From assembly GCA_026710865.1 (NCBI GenBank), contig JAPOQG010000320.1, positions 1 to 46,722 of the forward strand: a DNA stretch of 46,722 nucleotides, given 5' to 3'. The number at the start of each line of letters is the position of its first letter. Positions within the stretch are counted from its first letter, which is position 1. Under the pieces are notes generated by a model. That model ran no database searches and was not told the DNA's origin. It worked only from the letters and a program-made list of their open reading frames with translations. Both the position numbers and the translations under genes were made by a program. This DNA comes from Acidimicrobiaceae bacterium (GTDB lineage: Bacteria > Actinomycetota > Acidimicrobiia > Acidimicrobiales > Aldehydirespiratoraceae). Of this stretch, positions 34,028-43,362 are shown piece after piece.

Positions 34028-37000
34028 TGGCCACGCTGGCGGACAGCATCTCTGTGCGTTCGAGGTTCGCTCGTTCCGCGAACCTCGAACGCGACCTGGC
34101 CCGACGCGAGCCCCTCGACGGCTACGTCGTCACGGCTCGGGCTCTGGACGTTGTCGAGCGCATAGCGGAGACCGCCTCAACGGGTGCGGCCGGGGGAGCA
34201 TGGTCGCTGACCGGCCCCTACGGCTCCGGCAAGTCGTCGCTGGCCCTGCTCATCGACGCCGCATTCGGTGACGACTCCGACACTCGTCGAGCGGCAGTCG
34301 GGCTCATCGACGATGCCTCGCCGCCGGTCGGAGAGCTGGTCCGTGGCGCTCACCGGCGGCACGACACGGAGTCGCGCGGTTTCCATCGCGGCCTTGTCAC
34401 CGCCGGGCGCGAGCCGCTCAACCGCACAGTCCTATGGGCGCTGTACTCAGCGGTGCTGCGTAGCTACGGGGAGGTTCCATCACGCAAGGAGTTCCGGGCC
34501 TCCTCCACACTCGAGAAGGCACTCAAGGACGCTGAGTCAGACGACCCGAGGCGAACGGGCCCTTCCCCATCGGCACTGGTGGACATAGCCCGCTGCCTAG
34601 CCGAGGATGCACCGCTGCTTCTCGTGATCGACGAGTTCGGCAAGAACCTCGAAGCCATTCGCGACGGAGGCGACGCCGATCCGTATCTGCTCCAGCAGCT
34701 CGCCGAGGCAGGCCAGGGCTCTGGCCTGCCCATATTCGTAGTGACGTTGCAGCACTTGTCGTTCGAGGACCACTTGACCGGAGCCAGCAGTACCCAGCGC
34801 CGCGAGTGGGCGAAGGTGCAGGGTCGCTTCGAGGACATCGCGTTCGTCGAGTCGGCCAACCAGACCCGCGCTCTTATCGGCACGGTCTTCGACGTCCACG
34901 ACGACTTGCTCGGCACACAGATCAGCCGATGGGCCCACGACCAGGCCGAGACCATGAGGCAACTGGGTATCGCCGACCTCGCCGACCCACCGACGGTCGC
35001 GTCGTGCTACCCCCTACACCCTCTCGCCGCTCTTGTCCTGCCCGAGCTATGCAACCGGCACGGCCAGCACGAGCGGACGCTGTTCTCGTTTCTCGCAGGT
35101 CACCACCCGGCGAGCGCCGCGTCATTCCTAGCCGAGACAGGCCTGCCGACGAAGGGGCCCTTGCCCACGATGGGCCTCGATGCTGTGTACGACTACTTCG
35201 TCGACAGCAGCGCGCTGCAGATCGAGTCAGCCGGCATGTCTGCACGATGGACCGAGATAGCGACTCGCCTGCGGGACGCACACGGACTCACACCAAACCA
35301 GACTCAGCTGGCGAAGGCTGTCGCCTTGCTGAATCTCGTGTCGACTACCGGCACACTGAGGGCCTCCAGAGCGATACTGGCCCTTACTGCCGATGGCACC
35401 GACAAGACCCTCGCCGAGTTGGAGACAGCCGGCATCGTCACCTACCGGGACTTCGCCGACGAGTACCGGATCTGGCAGGGAACCGATATCGACATCAACC
35501 TGTTGCTCGACACGGCCAGACAACGTGTCGCGCAGCAGCCCCTCGTCGAGATCCTCAACAAGATTGACCAGCCCCAGCCGGTGGTCGCGGCCAGGCACAG
35601 CGCGAAGCACGACGTGCTGCGGGTCTACAGCAGGCGCTACACCGATGCCAGCGAACAAGTAGAGCCGCTCGAGGCCTTCTCCCGATACGACGGTGAGGTG
35701 CTGCTGCTCGTCGACCCCAGCGGCGACGTTCCGACCCTTGCACGGCCCTGGGCGGGGGCGAAGCCGATCGTGGCCGCAATGCCCGCGGACCTGACGGCTC
35801 TGGATGTCGCGGCTAGGGAAACGACAGCCGTCCAGGGTGGGCTCGACGATCCTTCGGTGGTCGACGACTGGGTGGCGCGACGCGAGTTGAGCGAGCGTAT
35901 GGCCCAAGCGCGGGTTGCTCTTGATCAAGCCCTCGCAGAGACCTTCGGCTCGCGCGCATGCCGATGGGTGCTCCTGGGAGCCAAGGCCCGCGAACTCCCC
36001 GGAGGGCGAGGCAGCGCCGCCCTGTCCGACGCGGCCGACATCGCCTACCCCGACACCCCGCGGGTACGCAACGAGATGCTCAACCGCAGCGAACTCACCT
36101 CGCAGGGCGCCAAGGCCCGCGGGCTGCTCTTGGCAGCCATGATCGAGCATGGCACCGAACCCGGCCTAGGCATGCAGGGTCACGGCCCCGAGGTCGCGAT
36201 GTACCGAGCCTTCCTTGAGCGAACCGAACTCCACGGCCCAGACAACCGCAATGACTCGATGGCATTCCAGAGGCCCGCGGACGGGTCGCTGAGGCCTGTC
36301 TGGAAGATGCTCCAAGAAGAGTTCAAGCGATCTACGAGCCAACGCATCAATCTGAGGGACGTCTATGCGGCGCTGCTGTCGCCCCCATTCGGCATGAAGG
36401 AGGGGGCGATACCCGTACTCGTCACCGCGGCTCTGATCGCTTCATCGGACGACGTGGCCATCTACCACCACGGCACCTTCAAGCCGCTGCTCACTCCCGA
36501 GTTGTCGGAGCTGATGGTGCGCAACCCGAGCCACTTCGACATCAAGCACTTCGCCAATACGACCGGTGCCCGACGGCAAGTCATTGACGCTCTCGTGAGC
36601 CGGCTCGGGCTGCGGCCCAGCTTCCGCAAGCATCGAGTCGCCAACGTCCTCACCGTTGTCGGACACCTCGTGTCGAGGATCAGCCGGCTCGAGAACTACA
36701 CACGCCAAACCCACAACCTCAGCGTGTCGACGATTCGGGCAAGGGAGGTGCTGCTGGCAGCAGTCGAGCCCGACGAGTTGCTCTTCACCTCGCTGCCCGA
36801 GGCGCTCGGATTCCCTTCGGTCTCCGCCGAGTCGAGGGAGTATCTGCTCGCGGAGGCCTACGCCACCGGGGTCCGTGAAGTAGTCGATGAACTCAGCACC
36901 TGCTTCGAGCGGCTTCTTGACCAGCAGCTTGAACTCCTCCTGGAGACGAGCGCAGAGGTCTCCCGGCTGGCCGTCATGGGGCAAGCAGCGTCGCTCGACG

Positions 37001-37497
37001 GCGAAGTCCTTGATCCCGAGGTCCGCGCTTTCGTTCTCTCGTTGGCGAACGACGCCGTCGAGTCCGACACGGACTGGGTCAAGGCGGTCGCGACCGTCGT
37101 CGCCAAGAAGGCACCAGCCGACTGGGCCGACGATGACCTGTTGCGCTTCGGGCGGGAACTCCATGAGAAGTTCGCTGCGTTCCGCCGGCTCCTAGCCCTG
37201 CACCATGATCGCCGTGCTCACGGCGGCGACCCCTTCGACGCGTACCGGGTAACCGTGACGAGGTCCGACGGCGCAGAGCAGCCGCTGCTGGTCGGCATCG
37301 ACCAAGAATTGAGACCCGATGCTGAACGTGCCCTCGACGACGCCCTGACGAAGTTCACGGAGATCACGGGCTCTCAGCGACGGGCGCAGCACGCTCTCCT
37401 GGCGCTGTTGGGCGAGCGCCTGCTGCCCGATCCGAACGAGCACGGCGAGATTTCGAATGTTCCCGATACGTTGGATCCCGGAGCGGCATATGGCTGA
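34027..37497 (+). CDS. sspC: Large P-loop ATPase, SspC-like
   Basis: 1156 aa. Walker A TGPYGSGKSSLALLIDAAF (K69) and Walker B LLLVIDEFGKNLEA (D202, E203) mark an AAA-type ATPase; sensor-like IFVVTLQHLSFED follows. The remaining 850 residues are helical, with winged-helix-like stretches (TQLAKAVALLNLVSTTGTL; GAIPVLVTAALIASSDDVAIY). Position between the DUF4007 gene and the PP-loop gene identifies it with SspC, whose ATP hydrolysis is needed for DNA phosphorothioation. ATG 34027 shares TGATG with the sspB stop. Large ATPases of similar shape occur in other defence systems, so the assignment rests partly on context. Confidence 0.8.
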   Translation: MATLADSISVRSRFARSANLERDLARREPLDGYVVTARALDVVERIAETASTGAAGGAWSLTGPYGSGKSSLALLIDAAFGDDSDTRRAAVGLIDDASPPVGELVRGAHRRHDTESRGFHRGLVTAGREPLNRTVLWALYSAVLRSYGEVPSRKEFRASSTLEKALKDAESDDPRRTGPSPSALVDIARCLAEDAPLLLVIDEFGKNLEAIRDGGDADPYLLQQLAEAGQGSGLPIFVVTLQHLSFEDHLTGASSTQRREWAKVQGRFEDIAFVESANQTRALIGTVFDVHDDLLGTQISRWAHDQAETMRQLGIADLADPPTVASCYPLHPLAALVLPELCNRHGQHERTLFSFLAGHHPASAASFLAETGLPTKGPLPTMGLDAVYDYFVDSSALQIESAGMSARWTEIATRLRDAHGLTPNQTQLAKAVALLNLVSTTGTLRASRAILALTADGTDKTLAELETAGIVTYRDFADEYRIWQGTDIDINLLLDTARQRVAQQPLVEILNKIDQPQPVVAARHSAKHDVLRVYSRRYTDASEQVEPLEAFSRYDGEVLLLVDPSGDVPTLARPWAGAKPIVAAMPADLTALDVAARETTAVQGGLDDPSVVDDWVARRELSERMAQARVALDQALAETFGSRACRWVLLGAKARELPGGRGSAALSDAADIAYPDTPRVRNEMLNRSELTSQGAKARGLLLAAMIEHGTEPGLGMQGHGPEVAMYRAFLERTELHGPDNRNDSMAFQRPADGSLRPVWKMLQEEFKRSTSQRINLRDVYAALLSPPFGMKEGAIPVLVTAALIASSDDVAIYHHGTFKPLLTPELSELMVRNPSHFDIKHFANTTGARRQVIDALVSRLGLRPSFRKHRVANVLTVVGHLVSRISRLENYTRQTHNLSVSTIRAREVLLAAVEPDELLFTSLPEALGFPSVSAESREYLLAEAYATGVREVVDELSTCFERLLDQQLELLLETSAEVSRLAVMGQAASLDGEVLDPEVRAFVLSLANDAVESDTDWVKAVATVVAKKAPADWADDDLLRFGRELHEKFAAFRRLLALHHDRRAHGGDPFDAYRVTVTRSDGAEQPLLVGIDQELRPDAERALDDALTKFTEITGSQRRAQHALLALLGERLLPDPNEHGEISNVPDTLDPGAAYG

Positions 37498-38338
37498 GTC
37501 AGTGCGTCACATCTGCGGGATCTCTGGAGGCAAGGACTCCAGCGCACTCGCTGTCTACCTGCGGGGCCGGGTGCCTGACATGGAGTATTTCTTCTGTGAC
37601 ACCGGCGCCGAGTTGCCCGAGACCTATGAGTACCTGACTCGGCTAGAGGTCATTCTCGCCAAGCCGATCGCCCGACTGAACGCGTCGAGGGGCTTTGACC
37701 ATTGGTTCGAGGTGTTCCGGGGAGCGCTGCCGTCGCCGCAGATGCGCTGGTGCACGAAAAACATGAAGATCAAGCCCATCGAGGAGTGGATCGGCGACGA
37801 GCCCGCCGTCTCCTACGTGGCTATCCGCGCCGACGAATCCAACCGCAAGGGCTATGTCTCCACGAAGCCCAACATCAGCGCACGCTTCCCATTCGTCGAG
37901 GACGGTATCGATCACGCGGGCGTCATGAGGATCCTCGACGATGCTGGAATCGGCCTTCCCGCCTACTACGAGTGGCGGACCCGCTCGGGATGCTACTTCT
38001 GCTTCTACCAGCGCAAGGCCGAGTGGATCGGCCTCTCGGAGCGCCACCCCGAACTCTTCGCACGGGCCGTCGCGATCGAGCAGAAGGTCCTCCAGGACGC
38101 CGGCGTCAACGGCGACGCCGACTTCGGTGACCGAGCCATGCGCGGTCGCCAATACACATGGTCCGGCGGCGAGACCCTCGTCCAGCTCCGCAACCGCCGC
38201 GAGCAGATCCTCGAGCGCCATGAAGCCGCAATGACCCGCGCCAACAAGACAAGGTCAAACCTCCCCCTCATCGAGGCCCTAGCCGACGCCTTCGACGAAG
38301 ACGACGACACCCAGGCCTGCACGGTCTGCGCCTTATGA
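37490..38338 (+). CDS. sspD: PP-loop/PAPS-reductase family enzyme, SspD-like
   Basis: 282 aa. ATP-pyrophosphatase P-loop SGGKDSS (residues 12-18), then FFCDTGAELPETYEYL. Cysteines C88 (MRWCTKN), C168 and C171 (GCYFC) and C277/C280 (CTVC) could hold a [4Fe-4S] cluster, as in DndC. In phosphorothioation the DndC/SspD enzyme activates the DNA backbone or carries the sulfur. The N-terminus overlaps sspC by 8 bp and the stop overlaps the next gene by ATGA. Without the neighbours it could be taken for an assimilatory PAPS reductase, but it lacks that family's C-terminal ECGLH motif. Confidence 0.85.
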   Translation: MAESVRHICGISGGKDSSALAVYLRGRVPDMEYFFCDTGAELPETYEYLTRLEVILAKPIARLNASRGFDHWFEVFRGALPSPQMRWCTKNMKIKPIEEWIGDEPAVSYVAIRADESNRKGYVSTKPNISARFPFVEDGIDHAGVMRILDDAGIGLPAYYEWRTRSGCYFCFYQRKAEWIGLSERHPELFARAVAIEQKVLQDAGVNGDADFGDRAMRGRQYTWSGGETLVQLRNRREQILERHEAAMTRANKTRSNLPLIEALADAFDEDDDTQACTVCAL

Positions 38339-40977
38339 CAGACGGCGCGGCACTCGTGCAAGAGGACGCCGACGGCAACCCCTTCTGGACGTTCAGAGTC
38401 ACCGACGCGCTGCTTCAAGCCAACCGCCGGATTGCCTTTCCCGAGGAGGTCGCCGCCTATCTCGGCTGCAAGCCGGGCGGACTGACTCGTGTCGCCGTCG
38501 ACCACCCTGCGGGCTGCCGGAAACTCAAGGTGTGCCTGGAGCAGCGCGACCCGCCACACACGGTTGTGCTCAATATTGCTGAGCCCCTCTTGGGCATCGG
38601 AACCTCCTGCGGACAGTCGGTCGATCTGGTCGTTACGGGCCTGCGACGCGTGGCGCTGCGACGAAGCAGGGCATCAAAGCATCGGGAGCCAGCTGGGGAG
38701 CCTGACGACCGCGACACTTCCACCCGGGACCGACAGTCGAATTCGCCCCAGGGCCCGCCTGCACCATGGTGTTCGCCGCCCACCCCGCTCCTGCCGCGCT
38801 GGTACCTGCTGTCGCACGGCGAGGAGATGCTCCCGCAAGAGTTCACGAGCGCCTACCCGGCTGCGCACCGTATTCGGGACCTGGAACGCTTCTGGGAGCA
38901 CCACGACGAGCCGGTCCGCGCTGACTCGGCCCGGTCGCTGCGTTACGTGGCACAGCGGTTGCTGCCACCCAAGGGTCTCCGCGTTCTTCCGCCCAGGCTG
39001 GACCTTGACGAGCTTGATCGACTGCCGCTGGCGATCCGCACGCGCAACTGCCTTCGCCGCGGCGCAACGCGAGGCTCGCTCGCCAAGGGCACGGTCGAAG
39101 AGTTGATGCAACTGCCCAACTTCGGGATCGCATCGCTACTTGATCTGATGTGTGTGATCGAAGCCGCCGAAGCGCATTACGGAAGTCTCGACGGATCGCC
39201 CATCAGTGCGGCGACGATTGGGAAGGAAGAGGACGAGACGGCGGCTGGCGAGGGGTGCCACTCGACAACCATCACCGATGGGGCGCAGACTTCGGATGCG
39301 GTTGACCTCATTGCGACAGCGGCTCGGGAGTTTCGCGGCGCAGCCACCTTCGGCGACCTGCTCCGGCTTGATCTGTCAGACCTCATCGCCGCAGCCGAAG
39401 GCGACGCAGAGGTTGACGACCTGGCGCTTGAGGCCGGAACACCGACTGTCGCGGAACGAGCCATCAAGCTCCTCGACGCGTGCCTTGCTCAGATGTCAGA
39501 GACGCAGCAGCTAGTGATCCTGAAGCGTGTTGTTCCGAACGTGCCGGTAACACTCGAAGTGCTCGGCCGGGCGACAGGACTGTCGCGAGAACGGGTGCGC
39601 CAACTCGACAAACAGGCTCGAGCCGCATTGGAGGAGGCGGCGGGCCGGACCCTTGGGCTGCTGCGGCTGATCGCTAGCCAGCGCCTCGGCGCAGTAACCA
39701 CCGCGCCGGGCATCGACGACGTCGTTGGCGAACTCCTGCCCCAGCCAGACGACGAGGCGAGGTTGAACTCGCTCATGGTGGCCCGGCGCATGCTGCGATC
39801 CAAGCTCGACTACGAGTGCCGCGAGGGACTGTGCCTGAGTCGAGCCGCGGCAGATGCCGCTAAGGGCCTCAACGACGTCGCTCGTCAACTTGTCGACGAC
39901 GAGGGCCTTCTTGACCTCGACACGGTGCGAGCGGCACTCGCCGAGCAGTGGCACGACAGCCTCGATGACCTGATCCGCTGGATCGGATGGCCTCGCGTGT
40001 CGGGTCAGATCGCTCTGCGCACAACAGCGCGAGCCCGGACCAAGGCGGCCCTACTCAAAATCGGCGCGCCGGCGACGAAAGCCGAACTTGCCACAGAGTC
40101 AGGACTCACCGAGCGACAAGTTGCAGGGGCTCTCTCGAACATCGAGTCGGTCGCACGCGCCGACAAACTCCGATGGGGCTTGCGCGAATGGATCGACGAC
40201 GCATACGACGGAATATCGGCAGAGATCATCCAGCGCATCGAAGAAGACGGTGGCTCGACCCCCTTGAACCGTGTGCTGGACGAGCTCCCCCGCAAGTTCG
40301 GCGTTAGCGAGAACAGCGTCCGGGCATACATGGCGACACCAAAGTTCGTCATTGAGGAAGGGCGAATTAGATTGCGGGGTGAGCACGAGGAGTACCGCTA
40401 CCAAAGGTCGGAGGTTCGGGATGCACCTGGCGTGTTTGCGCTCGGCGACGGCGTGGTCGGATTGTTGTACGAGGTGGACAGCGAGGTGACTCGGGGCAGT
40501 GGACGTCAACTCAGCCCAGCCGCTGGAGCGCTACTTGGCCTCTCCGTTAATGAACGATTGCGCTTCGACGGCCCACACGACACGTCAGTCACAGTGACCT
40601 TCCCCGGCACATCCCTCACTGGACCTTCGCTGGGATCTACCCGTGGCCTAGCAGAAGCAGTGAACGCCATGGTGGGAGACATGCTCACGGTAATCCTTCG
40701 CCGTGCCGAGATGACTGTGTCGGCGCAAGCAACCGACCTCAAAGAACACGACGCTGGCTGGGCGCTTGTGAGGCGTCTGACGGGCATCAGCGAGAACGCC
40801 GGAATGGACGGACTCGCGGCCGCGCTCCATTGCAGCCGGGGCGAGGTGCGGGCAACGCTGCGAGCGCGGAGGGACACGGCCGTGCTCGAGGCTCTCCCCG
40901 AGCGACGCTCGACGCCCGATCTGGAGGAGGCACTCGCCGCACTCGATGCCGAAATGCAACGAGAGGAGCGGCCGTGA
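38335..40977 (+). CDS. 880-aa protein with RNAP alpha-CTD-like, sigma-4-like and winged-helix modules
   Basis: Not assigned to a named family. Residues about 230-276 (LPLAIRTRNCLRR, LPNFGIASLLDLM) match the helix-hairpin-helix pattern of the RNA polymerase alpha C-terminal domain. Residues about 387-440 (LEVLGRATGLSRERVRQLDKQA) read as sigma-70 region 4 / recognition helix-turn-helix. Residues about 630-680 (IIQRIEEDGGSTPLNRVL, FGVSENSVRAYMATP) look like a winged helix as in RNAP delta. No catalytic motif is evident. In a phosphorothioation operon it may recognise DNA or modified sites, or act as an operon regulator. Both ends overlap neighbours (ATGA, GTGA). It may correspond to SspF; not verified. 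Confidence 0.75.
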   Translation: MTDGAALVQEDADGNPFWTFRVTDALLQANRRIAFPEEVAAYLGCKPGGLTRVAVDHPAGCRKLKVCLEQRDPPHTVVLNIAEPLLGIGTSCGQSVDLVVTGLRRVALRRSRASKHREPAGEPDDRDTSTRDRQSNSPQGPPAPWCSPPTPLLPRWYLLSHGEEMLPQEFTSAYPAAHRIRDLERFWEHHDEPVRADSARSLRYVAQRLLPPKGLRVLPPRLDLDELDRLPLAIRTRNCLRRGATRGSLAKGTVEELMQLPNFGIASLLDLMCVIEAAEAHYGSLDGSPISAATIGKEEDETAAGEGCHSTTITDGAQTSDAVDLIATAAREFRGAATFGDLLRLDLSDLIAAAEGDAEVDDLALEAGTPTVAERAIKLLDACLAQMSETQQLVILKRVVPNVPVTLEVLGRATGLSRERVRQLDKQARAALEEAAGRTLGLLRLIASQRLGAVTTAPGIDDVVGELLPQPDDEARLNSLMVARRMLRSKLDYECREGLCLSRAAADAAKGLNDVARQLVDDEGLLDLDTVRAALAEQWHDSLDDLIRWIGWPRVSGQIALRTTARARTKAALLKIGAPATKAELATESGLTERQVAGALSNIESVARADKLRWGLREWIDDAYDGISAEIIQRIEEDGGSTPLNRVLDELPRKFGVSENSVRAYMATPKFVIEEGRIRLRGEHEEYRYQRSEVRDAPGVFALGDGVVGLLYEVDSEVTRGSGRQLSPAAGALLGLSVNERLRFDGPHDTSVTVTFPGTSLTGPSLGSTRGLAEAVNAMVGDMLTVILRRAEMTVSAQATDLKEHDAGWALVRRLTGISENAGMDGLAAALHCSRGEVRATLRARRDTAVLEALPERRSTPDLEEALAALDAEMQREERP

Positions 40978-43148
40978 CGTTCGGACCACTCTTCGATTCA
41001 GTGCGCCCAACCTACGAGATTCCTGACGATGACCTCGTCGGTGAGATCCTCAACCCGGCACTCCGCTCAGCGGACGACGCAAGAGTCTCAGCAGGGTTCT
41101 TCACGTCGCGCTGCCTCGCTCAGATCGCGGGTGGTCTCGCCGCGTTCATCAACGACTCCGATGCAATCCTCGATCTGATGGTCTCGCCCGAGATTAGCGA
41201 GGAAGATCGCGAGGCGATCCGGAGGGGGATACGCGAGCCCGAGGTGGTCATCGCGGAAGCACTACAGCGGCTCTTTGTCGAGGCCCACCTATCAGATTCT
41301 GCCGTACAGCGGCACACGGTCGACACGCTTGCCTACCTGGTGGCCAGTGGTCGACTCCGTTTGCGCGTCGTGATCATGGAACGCGGCATGTACCACAAGA
41401 AGATCTGGCTCTTTCGAGCCGGTGACGAGTGGCTTGCGGTCCACGGCTCGGGCAACGCCACCGAACGCGGTCTACTCGTCAACGGCGAGCAGATGTCGAT
41501 CGACCGGGCATGGCAAGACGGCCCTCGATCCGAAGCGCGCGTCCAGATCTTCTTGGAGCAGTGGGACCGTCAATGGGAGAACCTCCACCCGACAGCGCTC
41601 ACCGTTGAGGTGTCACAGGCGTTGGAGATTCTCCGCGGCTACGCCGCCGACTCGCCGCCAACGGTTAGCGACTTCTGGGAAGCGTGGCAGCGAGATCATG
41701 CAGCTGGACTCGAACCCGACCTTCCACCGGCCATGCGTCATGCTCCTACTGACCATCAACTGCAGGTTCCGAACCGCCTCATATGGCGCGACGGCCGCTT
41801 CGGCCATCAAGGTAGGGCTGTTGACGCGCTCGTCAAGGAGGCCGGTGGCATCGTCGCGATCGCGACCGGCGGCGGCAAGACCGTCACCGCGCTCATCGCT
41901 GCAACAGAGATGCAGAACAGGGAACCACGACACATCTGCGTTGTCGTGCTCGTCCCATCAAGGCCGCTCGCCCGCCAATGGACCGAGGACATCCGCGCCT
42001 TCGGGGTCGATCCAGTTGTGCTTACGGGGACTGGAACCCAGGACCGACGAGCAGAGCTTGAACGCGTGGCTCTCGGTTTCGCCACCGAGCAGCCCAGGAC
42101 GGAAGTAATCGTCATGAGCAACGCCCTCTTCGCCAAGGTCAACTCCTCCGAGCGACGCTGGTTGACGTCGCTGCCAGAGACCGTCGAACTCGTGCTGATC
42201 GCCGACGAGGTTCACAATCTTGGCACTCCGTCGTTCATCAACGATCCGCCAGACTACTTCACGCGCAGAATCGGCCTCTCGGCTACGCCGATCCGACAGT
42301 ACGACCCCGACGGCACCGATCAGCTATTCGACTATTTCGGCGGCCCGCCCGTATTCGAGTTCTCGCTTGGAGATGCCATCGAAGCTGGATGCCTAGTGCC
42401 ATATAGCTACTACCTACATGTCGTCAAGCTCGATGCTGTCGAGATGGAACACTACGAGTTCCTCACCGAGGAGCTCATCCGGGCTGGATTCAGGATCGAC
42501 GACGACGGCGTCACAGTTGCGCTCAACCCGAGAGTCGAGCGGCTGCTCCGTGAGCGTCGAGGGCTGATCGAGCAAGCAGACGCGAAGCTCCCCGCGCTCG
42601 AGGCCGAACTTCGACGTATGGGCACCGACGCCGTGACCAAGACGCTCATCTACACGTCAGCGAAGCCTACAGTTCTCGAGAAGCCCAAGCAGATCACGGC
42701 TGTGAACGCAATCCTCGAGAGCCTCCATATCATTTCCCACCAGTACACGAGCCGCGAGACTGGGACCTCTCGCTCGCAGAGTATTCTCGAGCGATTCAAA
42801 TCAGGTGACTATCAGGTGTTGACAGCAATGAAGGTCCTCGACGAAGGCGTGGACATCCCCGACACGGACACCGCATTCTTGCTCGCCTCAAGCACGGTCC
42901 GAAGAGAATGGGTCCAACGCCGAGGCCGAATACTCCGACAAGCTCCAAACAAGGACGTCGCCCATCTACACGACTTCCTCGTGATACCACCGGACAGCGA
43001 GACATCCATCGGCCAGTCCCTGCTGAAATCAGAGCTGAGGCGAGCGGCCGAGTTCGCCAGCATCGCCGATAACGAATTCGACTCAGACGGACCCAACGAA
43101 GTGATACGCGACCTCGAAGCAAGAATCTGGAAGGACGCCCATGTCTGA
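40974..43148 (+). CDS. PLD-nuclease/SF2-helicase fusion
   Basis: 724 aa. N-terminal phospholipase D-like nuclease: H141-x-K143 in YHKKIWLF and GSGNATERG, a single HxK half-site that would need a dimer; the Asp of HKD is displaced. Then a superfamily 2 helicase: motif I ATGGGKT (K302), motif II ADEVH (D411), motif III LSATPIRQY, and C-terminal VLDEGVDIPDTD and QRRGRILRQ. GTG 40974 overlaps the previous stop (GTGA) behind GAGAGGAG. Such PLD-helicase fusions are restriction effectors that translocate and cut DNA. Here it probably acts on unmodified invading DNA, as expected for the restriction half of SspFGH-type loci. Confidence 0.85.
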   Translation: MTFGPLFDSVRPTYEIPDDDLVGEILNPALRSADDARVSAGFFTSRCLAQIAGGLAAFINDSDAILDLMVSPEISEEDREAIRRGIREPEVVIAEALQRLFVEAHLSDSAVQRHTVDTLAYLVASGRLRLRVVIMERGMYHKKIWLFRAGDEWLAVHGSGNATERGLLVNGEQMSIDRAWQDGPRSEARVQIFLEQWDRQWENLHPTALTVEVSQALEILRGYAADSPPTVSDFWEAWQRDHAAGLEPDLPPAMRHAPTDHQLQVPNRLIWRDGRFGHQGRAVDALVKEAGGIVAIATGGGKTVTALIAATEMQNREPRHICVVVLVPSRPLARQWTEDIRAFGVDPVVLTGTGTQDRRAELERVALGFATEQPRTEVIVMSNALFAKVNSSERRWLTSLPETVELVLIADEVHNLGTPSFINDPPDYFTRRIGLSATPIRQYDPDGTDQLFDYFGGPPVFEFSLGDAIEAGCLVPYSYYLHVVKLDAVEMEHYEFLTEELIRAGFRIDDDGVTVALNPRVERLLRERRGLIEQADAKLPALEAELRRMGTDAVTKTLIYTSAKPTVLEKPKQITAVNAILESLHIISHQYTSRETGTSRSQSILERFKSGDYQVLTAMKVLDEGVDIPDTDTAFLLASSTVRREWVQRRGRILRQAPNKDVAHLHDFLVIPPDSETSIGQSLLKSELRRAAEFASIADNEFDSDGPNEVIRDLEARIWKDAHV

Positions 43149-43362
43149 CGCAACGAAGCTGGTAGCTGGCGCGGCCGGCGAGGCGGTACAAGATATCGCC
43201 GAGCGCTACGACGGGTACCACGCGCACCTAGTCAGCCGATTCGTCGAGGTGCTCCGCATACAGCACTCTGAGCCCGGCGACAGAGCGCGGCGCCGAGCCA
43301 TCAACGAGCTTGTCACGTCCTTCGCTGGCGAAGTCTCAGCCCGCTTGGAGGACGCCACATGA
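43141..43362 (+). CDS. Small helical protein between helicase and DndD-like genes
   Basis: 73 aa, overlapping both neighbours (8 bp and ATGA), so it is clearly coding. Two or three amphipathic helices (LVAGAAGEAVQDIAERYDGY; RRRAINELVTSFAGEVSARL). No motif recognised. Likely a subunit or adaptor of the following ATPase. Confidence 0.7.
   Translation: MSDATKLVAGAAGEAVQDIAERYDGYHAHLVSRFVEVLRIQHSEPGDRARRRAINELVTSFAGEVSARLEDAT

Noticed and set aside
37490-38338. Assimilatory PAPS reductase (cysH)
   Set aside because: Lacks the C-terminal catalytic Cys motif of CysH, and the neighbours are sspB/sspC-like.
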